DNA of 64,000 nucleotides, from contig VZSF01000969.1 of the NCBI GenBank assembly GCA_013398295.1, positions 249,017-313,016 of the forward strand, read 5' to 3'. This document shows positions 12,476 to 24,303 of this stretch, in pieces. The translations under genes were made by a program, and so were the position numbers. The DNA comes from Chionis minor (Eukaryota > Chordata > Aves > Charadriiformes > Chionididae). The first letter of the stretch is position 1. Each line of letters opens with the position of its first letter. A model generated the notes under the pieces. The model made no database searches, had not been told where the DNA came from, and saw nothing but the letters and a program-made list of their open reading frames with translations.

Positions 12476-15400
12476 GCTGGGCTGTGTATATATATAATTT
12501 TAATAATATAGTAACTCTGTACTAGGTTTATCTGGTTTGTTTTAGGGAAGCTTGACAGCAGCAGAAGCTGGCAATGCAGAAAATCTATCCAGAGGTAAAA
12601 TATGACCACTGAATTTGCATGTGTTTGCAGTGCTATGTGGAGGACAGAGGAAGAAGGAATGTATTTTCCCTTATAGCACCCTTGGGAAGCAGACCTGCTT
12701 TTTCCAAGTGAAGTTAACCTTCTTCCTAACAAAACAGCTATTGTAACCGATACCGATAATATTTGTTATGATATCGTATCTTAACACGATATGATTATGA
12801 TAAATTACCATAGCTTGAAGACCGTGTATCAGCAACAAAGGCAGAACAGTCGTAAATATAACTCCACCTGTGACTGAATAAATATTTTTATCACTCCTTC
12901 AGTGCAGGGATTTAGGCAATGCTTTTTGTGTATGGGTTTAGGTGCACATTCAAGGGTTTCAATGCTTTTTTCCTTCAGTGCACCAGGGGAAAAAAAATGT
13001 AGTATTCTGCCTATGCGTTTTGCTATAAATAACATACTTCAAAGACCACTTCAGATTTTAAATTATGAACTGGATATGAAATGGAAAGGATACTGCAGAT
13101 ATAAAAGTGACTGAGACTGAAAGGAGAAATCCAAATATTTTAGAAAATTACCATGCATAACTACTCACTGTTTAATGCTTCCTTTCAAATAGTTTTACTT
13201 TGGTCTAAACAGTTTGCTATTTTCAAAGGCGTGATATTAAACTTCCACTTGCTATAAGTCTTTGCTTGGTTAAAAAAAGCTTTTTATTTCGGTAAGAAAG
13301 AATTTTTCTGCTTTCCTGGTTATAAACTCAGCAGATCTTTCAGTGATTTCTTTCCACATAAAGTGATGCTTATAAATGCCACGTACTAATGTCTTTATAT
13401 TTTGTGTATTCAATGACTGTCAATTTTACAGTAATGGAAGATACATAAACTTCAAGTAGAATTAAAAAGAGTGAGAGACAATGAAACTGCATATTGAAAA
13501 ATCAAGCTGTTCATAAACAACATTCAGGCCCCAGAAAACCAGAAATGCCTCATAGGTACCAGAGTCAATATTAAGACAATCTTGTTGATTGCATCAGATA
13601 ATTCTTTGTTTATTAATTGGTGAAGGAGACTGAACTCCTTTTGGCAAGTAAATAGGTGTCTGAGAGGAAACTTTGATTTTTTTTTTTTTTTTAAAGAGTA
13701 GCCCAGAGCTGCCTCAGACCTGTGATTTTTCTAGAGAGAGCTACAAGAATCAAATGCTCATCTGCTCAGATATATCGGGAGGGATCAAGCTTCCCTGGGT
13801 TTCTCAGAAAATCCCAACTTGGAGAGTTATAGTAGGTGGTGAAAGATGTGTCTGATTTCCTTCCTTTGAAGTGAATTTTTGTTTATGAAAGTATTAGATT
13901 TTAGTGCATTGAATTACAAATTACAAGAAAGAAAGGAACCTGGGAAGATTCAGGGTTAAAAACTAGGAGTATCTCCCTGACTAAAGGGCTTGCAGAGCCT
14001 TATGATCAGAAGTCATCCAAAAGGTCTTAAATAAACATTTTTTTGAACATTAAAATTTTGTAAATAGTCAATACAGCAGCAAAACTGCTTTCACATTCAG
14101 ATATGAAAATACAGATCTATCTACACTTTTGGTCTTACACTAAGCAGAAGGGGAGCATGTACAAAAGAAGTAATTGAAATTGCAAATAAAGAATATGAAC
14201 ACAGCTTTTTAAAAATTTGCCTGTCCATTGAAGTACTATCTCCCTGGTGGCATCGCCTTAGACGTAAGCCCAGGAGAACCCAGTAGCTTGAACTCTACTC
14301 CATGCTGTGTTGCACCCCTGACTGTCAGGGATCTTCTTCACCCGATGCAAGATCAGACAACTTCTACAGTGGCTGCTCTTCTCTTTCCTGCTCTTCTTCC
14401 CTTTCCGGGCTTCACATTCCCACTGTCTTCTTTGTGTGACCCATTGTGACCGTGCAGCTGAGCTGGGAGTAGGCTGGAAGTCTGACCTTACAAAAACCCC
14501 AAACAGCCTCCCCCCAAAAAAAATTATGAGTATCTTTCCATTAGCTCAGCCAGTTTATTCAACCCGCTTCATGAGATCACTGTGCTGGATGCAAGGTAGT
14601 GGGCAGCCCTGCCACTGCCTGAGGCAGTCCTCAGCTGTGGAGCTTCCCCTCGCCTGCAGGTATCAGATTGATCTAGTTTATGTGAATAGGTTTTATTTTA
14701 CCCCTAAAAGAAGGGAGTAAAACTTGCAGCTAACAGTCCTAGCTGCAAGCTGGTTCCAACTCTGCTGCCTTCATGCTGATGTACGTGGCTGACGCTGGCC
14801 TGACCTGGACACCCCAAAAACCTCCAGGAATCCCACAAGACTCCCAGAAGGTGTCTTCCCTGCCTCAGTAGCTCCTTTTTATGATCCAGTAGGAAGAGTG
14901 AAACACAAATGTCAAAGCAGCTGTTTAAATTATGTGTCTCTCCTTTAAATAATTACTTGCAATCTACTTTGGATCTGCTCTCAACAATGTGCAGTTTCTC
15001 TTCTTGATTAAATTTGTGAATAATTAATTAAATATACTTCCAATTATTTTAGCTCACAAATAAACTAGGTTTTATGTAGTTTCTGATGTAATCTTTGTTT
15101 CTCTCTGTCATAAAATGCATATTGCCAAAATCTGAGTTGTTTACAGCCTTTCACTCTGATCTTACAGTGCACAACAGATACATGTGACCTTTCTGCATAT
15201 GAATCATCTCTAATTGAAATCTGTCATGATGCATGCATCTCTTCTTTGACTGACCTCTGTAAAACACCATAGGTTGTGTCATACTTCTCATGCAGCATGA
15301 GAAATAGGGTTAAACATAATCTATAGGAAAAGAACAAAGAATGACTATATAAATGATAACTTCTGTTATCTAGTGGATTAGCTTAAGGAAATACACCTTT

Positions 15401-16094
15401 ACACTGAACTGATTTAGAACAAGATATTTTGGTTCAATAGTCTGAAATAAATTTTGCAGCTGTGGGAATGCCATTTTTTTCTTAAAAAGCAAACGCTTAC
15501 CTGAAATGCTCAATATTTTCTAATTTTCCCAGAATGTTTCATTCCATGAGAAGTATGGATATTTCCGTTCTTGCTTTTAAGATATAGAAGTATTAAAGCT
15601 ACTGATAAAAATCTCTGAAACATTAATGCAAATGCTGAAAAATTATTTTTCTCCACAGAATAAAAGATTTCTGATATTCATGAAGCTCTTTTTAATAGCC
15701 AAGTTAACTAAATAACCCTGGTGCTTTCATTCATTAGTGTACTCACTTCAGCAGCTATTTTGCAGTAAACCAGTAAATTTACCAGATTCTCTGCACACAG
15801 CAGTGACTTTGTTTAGAAACTTCAGGGAGCAGCAAGATGCCGGCTGGTGCACTGAAGAGGATGCGCTGGGAGCAGAGAGCGGGCAGGGCAGTGATGAAGG
15901 GGCAGGGTGGTGAGAGGGACAGGGTCCATCAACAGTCCCAGGCAAAGCGAGGTACCGAGTCAAGTCTGGGATGAGCACAGGGATTTCTCAGGAGAGGCAG
16001 GAGACAAGGCTGGAGACAGGGCTACAACAGCGTAGGTGCAAGGTCTGTCCAAGAAACCTGCAAACCAGGAGAGCCTGTCTCCTCCCTTCCTGTG

Positions 16095-16137
16095 GACCTC
16101 ACTAGGTGACCTCACTAGGTGACCACAAACCTCACTA
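16095..16137. repeat. Short tandem repeat, 13-bp unit
   Basis: GACCTCACTAGGT occurs twice in perfect tandem (16095-16107 and 16108-16120), with a third partial copy (ACCTCACTAG) after a 9-base interruption. Confidence 0.9.
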
Positions 16138-17967
16138 GTTTTGTGGTTCAAGAGATTGCTGTACACTTCTCTTAAGGAGAATATAATTTTAAAGACTTCC
16201 TTTGAAGAAAAAGTTATATTGAATTGCTGATGTATATCAGTCCTGAAATTCAACAATAAACAATCCAAAGAAGAAATTTAGCCAGAGTTTCTCTCTTCCT
16301 TTGCCAGGGCTCGTGTGTGCAGAATTGCCAATGTGCAGATCATCGGGGACAGGGAAAAGGTCTGGCACTGGTTGCTAAATTAAAGGTCTTGTCACTAAAT
16401 AAATTTAATAAATTTAAATTAATAAATTTAATAAGAAATTAAATTTCCCTTGAAAATTCTCACAAAATTAAATTTTTACTCAAGGAGAAAGTGCAGTAAT
16501 TTGGGTATGATTTAGTGAATTCTTTATACATAATAAATAGGATGAATCACTGCAAAACTGAGTGCTAAACTGTGCAGTTTCAACCAGAAAACTCTCATTT
16601 TCATGCTGATAATAAAAACTGTATCACATTATGCCCGATCACAGCAGGCCAGAAGACTCCTGTGTGCACAGTTTAATAGCAATGTACAGAACAGCTAGGA
16701 AATTATCACTAGATTAATTGTATGTATAAGAAACCAGGGTGGGGAGTGCTGTAGTATGGGTAACACAGTCTTTCAGCTAAGCCTGAGCACATGAGCTACT
16801 CTTGTGTCCTTTTGTTTTCTAAAGAAGCAGGAAATGCTGGATAGATGACCTGGCTTGTGGTGCGACTGCACCTCCTGAGTTACCAGCAGCGTATTCGCAC
16901 TGCTCTGAAACATGAGAAGTTCAGTGTAAGCTGAAACACAATAGTTTTCTCTCTCCTATGCTGCGAAGGAGTCATTACAGTACAATTTTACTCAGTAACA
17001 CTAGCAATATACAGCTGTAATGTGTCTATCTCTGCTTTATGTCTTTTAAGCCTCAACTTGCCTCCATCAAGTTCTATTATACGGTCTCTGATCATGTTGC
17101 ACTTCAAGGGTGCAGAGAGAGGCGCTAGAAATCCCCAGGTAAATAGTCATGGAATAACCTGTTCCCACATTTCCTTTGTGCTGGCAGTGTTTAGTTTATG
17201 CACTGGAGGGAAAAAAAGTCTATGCCTTTCTTAAAAGAAGAACTACTTCTGTTTAAATACTCTTGTGTAAGTTTTCATTATCCACAGAATAGCTAATCCC
17301 TTTCTGAATGCTATTCAAGCTCTTGGCTTTTATTATCTAACTTACAAAGAAACAAATGACATTGTAATTATAATTCAGGGAAGCCAGCTCAGATACTGCA
17401 GTTCTATCAAGATCCTGAATTTTAGCCAAGAGCGACACTGTGAAAACTGAGAGCTGAGGAACTGTTTTTAAAGAAATGCAAAGGCTCTGCATTTTTTGTA
17501 TTCATATTTTTGCTTTTTACTCAAATTGTAAAGCTGGACATGGTTCAAAAACTGTTACATCCTTCTCAGAACTGGAAACTCTAATGCACTTTTAACTGGT
17601 GGGAGGCTCAACAAAAGCTTTTGTAGCAGGTGAGTATGTAAGCATGAATGTATAGTGCAAGAAAAGTTTAACAGAGCAATATGCAAAACAAGGACAGTAC
17701 AGGTTATTAATTATCAAGTTAGAAGTAATATGAGAATAGGTAAGTCTGAAAAAGCACACAAAAAAGGCCAGCGTCTTGTAAAAAAATCTTGTGCCTTCCT
17801 CCTACCTGCCCCCTTTTTATGCTCTTCTGCTTGGCTGTCCCTGTGATAGCCAGGGAAATGCTGAGAGTATTACTTCAAAGCAGTAAGAATGTGCAAGATC
17901 TCTATAATCAATTTAACTGCTGTTAAAAAAGAAACTCATTACATTTCATGCATAAAAAGTTTATATG

Positions 17968-19088
17968 AGTCTTTTGACACTGACTCCCGTGACATCCTCA
18001 TAGGCAAGCTTAGGAAGTGTGGGTTAGATGAGTGGACAGTGAGATGGATTGAGAACTGGCTGAATGGCAGAGCTCGGAGGGTTGTGATCAGTGGCGCAGA
18101 GTCCAGTTGGAGACCTGTAACAAGTGGTGTTCCCCAGGGGTTAGTACTGGGTCCACTCTTGTTTAACATATTCATCAATGACCTGGATGAGGGGAAAGAG
18201 TGTACCCTCAGCAAGTTTGCTGATAACATAAAAACTGGGAGAAGCGGCTGATGCACTAGAAGGCTGTGCCACCATTCAGTGAGACCTGGACAGGCTAGAG
18301 TATTGGGCAAAGAGGAACCTAGTGAAGTTCATCAAGGGCAAGTGTAGGGTCCTGTACTTAGGGAGGAATAACCCCATGCACCAGCACAGATTAGGGGTTG
18401 AGCTGCTGGAAAGCAGCTCCTCAGAGAGGGACCTGAGAGTCCTGGTGGACAACAAGCTGACCATAAGGCAGCAATGTGCCCTTGTGGCCAAGAAGGCCAA
18501 TGGTCTCCTGGGGTGCATTAGGAAGAGCATGGCCAGAAGATCAAGGGAGGTCATCCTGCCCCTCTACTCTGCCCTGGTGAGGCCGCATCTGGAGTACTGT
18601 GTCCAGTTCTGGGCTCCCCAGTTCAAGACAGACAGGAGAAAGTCCAGTGGAGGGCTACAAAGATGATCAGGGGAATGGGTCATCTCTCTTCTGAGGAAAT
18701 GCTGAGAAACCTGGGTCTGTTTAGCCTGGAGAAGAGATGACTGAGAGGGGATCTCATCGATGCTTATAAATATCTAAAGGTTGGGTGTCCAGGGGATGGG
18801 GCCAGTGGTGCCCAGTGGCAGGACAAGGGGCAACGGGCACAAGCTGGAACACAGGAAATTCCATCTGAACATGAGGAGATACTCGTTAACTTTGAGGGTG
18901 GCAGAGCACTGCAACAAGCTGCCCAGAGGGGTGGTGGAGTCTCCTTCTGTGGAGATATTCAAAACCCACCTGGATGCATTCCTGTCCAGCTTGCTCTAGG
19001 TGGACCTGCTTTGGCAGGAGGGTTGGACTAGATGATATCTGAAGGTCCCTTCTAACCCCTAACATTCTGCGATTCTGTGGTTCTGTGT
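17968..19088 (+). mobile_element. CR1 LINE, 1.1 kb, with defective reverse-transcriptase remnant
   Basis: The longest CR1 in the window. The frame from 17889 enters the element at [18 protein letters not shown] and carries the reverse-transcriptase motif [16 protein letters not shown] and INDLDEG. The catalytic box reads FADN instead of FADD, and the frame stops soon after. A second frame (18322-18666) covers the C-terminal region ([20 protein letters not shown]) and ends in a frameshift after [10 protein letters not shown] third (18781-18999) gives the ORF2 end. The 3' terminus has ATTCTGCG-ATTCTGTGG-TTCTGTG. The copy at 61629-62520 shares the same lesions. It cannot encode a working enzyme. 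Confidence 0.95.
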
Positions 19089-20475
19089 GAGGCTGTAGTT
19101 AACCCCTTTGCATTATTCTGCTGCTACTAAGAAGGACAAAGATGTCTGTAAGGTTTGTAAAGCTCTGGTGGGGATGAATCCCGCAGCCCTTGTGGTAGGG
19201 ATCGCCCTTGGGACTCAGCCTTTCCTTCTCGGAAAATGGGTGTTGGCCAGTGCTGATTGCTTTTCAGCCAGGTTTGCAGCTGTTGTAGCTCTACTGAGCA
19301 AAGTGCCTCTAACTCTAAACCAGAGGTGAAACTGTAATTCAAAGGGAAAAAAGAATTCGACACCACTTTTATGTTCATTTCACAGTTCATCGTGAGAAAT
19401 CATTCTTATTTTTCAAGCTCCTAGAGTGCTAAGCTGCGAAAATGGGCCTTCAGTAATTTTCTTTTAATTGGGAGCCCAGCAGTACAAAGATGGCACAGGC
19501 TGGGGTGTATTTTGAAATAGCCTGCTGCAGCTAGCACTGTGCCAATAATTGAGTCGAGGTGTGACTAAAGTGTAGTCCATCTAATGGCAATAATAGGTGC
19601 CAAAGTCTGGTGTTCTTTCAGAAGTGATAAAAGGATAATTTAACACATGCTATATCTAATTCTTTTTTCAGTGGGTAACACCAGATCAGGTTTTCAGTTC
19701 CTACTTTAGTTAACTATTATAAGGACTCACCAATAACTTTAAGTTTTATTGCTGCCAACTTACTTTTTCATAAGCTTTGTCCAACATACTTTTCCCAGTT
19801 TTCTATGACTTTCTTTAAGAAATTCTCAGTTATATGAGCAGATTTTTGGAAACTGTTGCTGACATGAACGTTAATTATACAGTTGCAGGTTACAGTTTGA
19901 AACTGTACTTCCTCAGCCCTTTTTATTGGCATCTTCCCACCGTTATCCTATCAAAACATCACACTCAAAATTGGAGGGCACCTTCAGGAACCTAAACATC
20001 TATGCCATTTCAAATATCCTGAGCAACTGGAACACCCTCCTGGGAATGGCAGCTATGGAGAGGACTATGTGAGTCTTATTCCTTTGTGGAGGATCTAAAG
20101 TGGGATCTAAAATGACACTAGACACCTGTATTTAGGCATCTAAATTGCTTCCATGGTGTCTCTATTTTGGGATCCTAACAAGGGATGCCTAAGGAGTTAA
20201 GTATATGGTATTGCCATTGACTCCAGTAGGACTCATGGACTCTCAGTACTTCGCAAGCCGTGAGGACTATAATCACTGAAAGACCTGTGTGGTGTATAGA
20301 TGCCTCCATTCAGTCTCACAGTCCTCAGAGCCTGTCCTCAACTGTAGTCCTGCCCAGGCTGCTTTGGTTCAGGAAGCAAGAAAATGCTCAGCCTGGACTT
20401 CGGCTAAGTTGCCTTAGGCTTAAAAACTCTGTGATCCCTGTTCATATAACTCATGCCCACATCCCATCTGTGTGC

Positions 20476-20500
20476 ACAGTGTCGCACTGTGCGACAGTGT
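20476..20500. other. Near-perfect 25-bp palindrome
   Basis: Arms of 12 bases around a central T at 20488, with a single mismatch: ACAGTGTCGCAC and GTGCGACAGTGT. It has four CpG steps, unusual in this CpG-poor region. Could form a short hairpin or be a protein-binding site; no function can be assigned. Confidence 0.6.
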
Positions 20501-21411
20501 TGTCGTTGTCATGTTCCCCCCCTCCACTCTCCACCTGATATTCTTTGTAGGACTATGTCATGTATGTCTTTAGATGTTCTACTCTGGGTCCTGCACAAAA
20601 CATAGATTTTTATCCAGTGGCATTTTGACAATGAAATAACCTCTCGGTCTGCCTTCCAGCAGCTCTATAGTCTTCCCTGAGATACTTACCCCTGTATTCT
20701 GCTCCTTGAACCAAACACTTGTTCCTTGGCAACCCCTTTCTTGTCTCTCCCTCTCTGTCTTTCCTTTGCTTTTCCCTCTGCAGTGCCCTCCAGCCACTAC
20801 CATTTACCATTTGCTTCCCTGAAGCAGATGCATAGCCTGTCTGCTTGGGAAACATCTGCCAGTGGATATCAGGAGTATTTCTCTTCTCTCATGGGAACAG
20901 CTGGGATGAGTGCTTACCTAATCCGCCTCTTCTAGCTCTGCTTTGTCCACTAGCTCATTACGTAACATAGACAGCTGAGATATGGAATAAGTAGGACCAG
21001 CTCCCCTCACTACCTCACAGACTTTGAGTCTCCGACTACCACCTCCTTGATGCAGGGCTGCAGATTTTTCTGAGACAGGACTTCTTGATTCTTTCTAGCT
21101 GAAACTGTTCCTATGTGTGTGAACTAAGTGCTCACTGATTATGAACAAATCTTAATCCTGAATAGGATGAGAGAAAGAAATCTGAGCCTGACTTCAGCAG
21201 CTGCAGGACTCTACTGGGAAGGAAGGTTCCTGCTTCAATAAGTGATCACTGCATAGTGAGAATGCTTTTTATTTTGACTATTCCCAAAAAATTCTTATGA
21301 TAAAGAATGTATATCAGATGGGTGTTACATGCTGATTCTGGCATGGTCCCTGTAATGATACCTTCAGTATCTTTTTAATGTAGACTTTATGGACGTCAGT
21401 TTGCTGTAACG

Positions 21412-21545
21412 TAGAATCACAGCATCATGGAATAGTTGAGGTAGGAAGGGATCTCTGGAGATCATCTTGTCCAGCTGTATTATGTGCCACTGAGGCACAT
21501 CTACACCAGTAGGTGCAGGGAAAGTCTTGACCCTCCTTTGCCCCA
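21412..21545 (-). mobile_element. CR1 3' end fragment, diverged
   Basis: GTAGAATCACAGCATCATGG, TGAGGTAGGAAGGGATCTCT and GGAGATCATCTTGTCCAG are recognisable minus-strand CR1 3' UTR words with the terminal repeat. The upstream part, to about 21545, is too diverged to place exactly, so that boundary is approximate. Confidence 0.75.
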
Positions 21546-24282
21546 TGGATGGGCTGAAAAACCGGAGCTGGCAGCACATGTGCTGACACTAGTGCCAGGA
21601 GAGTTGAGGGCCACAGTGTGAAACAAAAGCTACTACAAACACACCCACTCCTGGAATGCAGTATAGGTACTGCACAGTAAACGTGTGGTTATATGGCTTC
21701 TACATCTCAGCTGAAGGGTCAACATAGGGTGCAATGGTAGATTTTATTGGCTCAGATATTTACTAGGTTATGGGTCTCCCTAGAGTTTTCTGTTAGTGCA
21801 TGTAAACGTGCTTAGTCTTTCAGCCATGGGTTGCGTTAAGCAACCTTTGGGGCTGGGGGGGACAGACTGCTGCTGCTCCCTCTGCTTGAAAGGATCCATA
21901 TTAAGTTCAAATTAAAGACTTTGTCCAAAAGATTCATTAAAAACAAAGGCTGTGAAGGGTAGAGTCTGATGATACAGGATCTAAAAGATACTTTTCGTGT
22001 TATAAAGAATCTTAATATTATATAAGAACAGAATAGAATAATTTTTTTGCATTGTAGGAATTAGTAGGAGGAATTATTTATTCTAGGTTATGCTGGTGAC
22101 CAGATTATCATAATACTTCCTTTTGTCCTTGAAGTATATGAAGCCAAAAAAAAAAAAAAAGTATAATTGTTGACAAAAATAATAAAAAATTCCATCAAGA
22201 CTTTAGGCTGAAATCTATTTGGCAAATTTCCGGCCCCATGTTATTTGGAGATTTTTATTTATTAAAGCATATGGTGTTGGTTAAATTATAAGAGAAAATG
22301 TACAAAAAATAATAGTTCAGCAAGTTTTACATTTGTTTGAATCAAAAATCTGCAAAGAATATAGGTATAATATAATATATAAAATAAAGTAGAGATATTT
22401 TTTCAGAGAGGCAACATGCCACAATAGCATGATCCTTGCTCAATTACAGTGATTCATGGTAGCCAAACCTTATTCTTTTCAATGGCAAATGTTGACTTAG
22501 TTTTCTCAGCATTCCTGAAAACCAAGCCCCAATGGGATGCATTCGTAATATTATGTATTTCTATATTTGCCATTGGATACTTTCATGACTTTCTAAATTT
22601 TCAGCTGCATTCCTATGGAGACTACTAAAATTTTATTATCATTGCTGAAGGAAGTATACACCACCACCTTAGCCTGAAGAGATTAAATAATTTTGCTTTT
22701 GCACACTATTTGCTCCAAAACCTGGTTAACACAGTCAACCTAAAATCACCCCTACTGGGGCATTTTGCTGGAAAGTCAAATGTGATTTATGACTTAAGCT
22801 GCATTACTATGCTGATTATTCACAGCAGTAAAAATTATACCCAGCATGATGTAAAATATTTAGTTTTAGAACTCTGCCCATAAGGAAACAGAAAGATATG
22901 ATCTACTGTAATACCAAAGAGTCTTTCAACCTGTAAAGATTTTACCAGGCCAGGATACTATGTAGTTCTCTAAGATTCTTGCTGTCAGCAACAAGAAAAG
23001 TCTGTGAGCCAGCTAAATGGCCTCTCCATGCCCTATGTTCCCTGTCTATAACCAAAAAAGGATTCAACCTCCTTCTTCTGTGACTGCTTGATGTCTGCAG
23101 ATGAAAAAAAATCCATAAAAAAACATTTTTAAAGAGGAGCTCATAAGCTCTGTATGAGTTTTAGTCCTCCAAACTTAGTCTCTTGCAACTTCACTGGAAA
23201 AAGTGAAGGTTCACGCTCCTCAAGGAGTTTGCCCTGGGCAGTGGAGATGGGAAGGGACCTCCTCCATTTGCAAGTCTGTGGGTCGTGCATATGTGGGTGT
23301 GCACGTACCCACTCACTCATGCTCTTCATTCCTAGGAGGAGACCACTTAATTGCATTTCTCTTCTCTGAGAAACATTGTGGTTTAACAGATGAGACAAAC
23401 CACACACAAAAGGGGGATGAAGGTGATGGCTAAAAATCATTGAGCTTGTCCCCTATTAAAAGACACCTTTGAAAAGTGCTGAGGAAACTGCTGGAAATCT
23501 AACATCTGCTTGAGTTCTTTGGTCCCTTGAGCAGACAGCATCACCAGATGTGCTCTCTTTGTACCTCTGCACTACATGGGGTTTCACAGAGCTTCTCTTG
23601 TACTTAAAGTCTGCATTTAAGAGAACAGTCAGCAATGTCTCCCTGCATGGCTACCTGCATGCAATTCCATAGGCAGTGATTTTTGTTTTTTTTTTTTTTT
23701 TATTGCCATTATTGTCTGCTGCTATCGTGTTGTCTTGTGTCATGTCTTGGATGGTCCAAAATCAATGTGGAACAAATTGTTCAGAATGAGCCACATTAAA
23801 GCTGGTAGGACTTCTGGATTACTCCTTTTCCACCTTGTTGGCCTATTACAAAAAACACTCAGAACTTGCAATTCACTTACAAATGATCCTCATGTAAATG
23901 CAGAAGTATCCAAATCTGAAAGGTCACTCATCCTTGAAAGCACAATTGATTTTATATAGCTTGCTGTCAAAAACCACTTTTGTGTTCCTGAGACATGACC
24001 TAGTGGATTTGCTCTCTGAAGCCTGCTACCTTAAATAATAGTGCTCAGCGAATAAGTTAGTGAAACAGCATTTCATACACCAATACACTGATTACAAGTA
24101 ATGTGATATGTCATCACAAACACAGCAAATCTCCCGATATGTATCAATGGAAGTTGTCCTGTACAGAAATAAGGAAAGAAATGTCTAGGCATTTATTTGC
24201 TTAGTATCACATATTGCACAAAACTTTGTCCTCCTGTGTTGAGTACTGATGGAGAACAGAATATAAAATACTGTCTGTTGGG

Positions 24283-24303
24283 AAAAAAAAAAAAAAAAAA
24301 AAA
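24283..24303. repeat. Poly(A) run, 21 bases
   Basis: Pure A21, followed by GAACCCAACCC. No LINE or pseudogene recognised upstream. Confidence 0.95.

Larger units (their letters stand above)
8557..17967. other. Intergenic DNA, 9.4 kb, simple repeats only
   Basis: Holds a GA run near 10828, the TC-rich repeat at 12388, T16 at 13677-13692, the 13-bp tandem repeat at 16095 and a TTTAATAAA-rich patch at 16390-16440. The longest open frame, 158 codons at 11455-11931 on the plus strand, has no recognisable domain or splice context. No gene supported. Confidence 0.65.
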
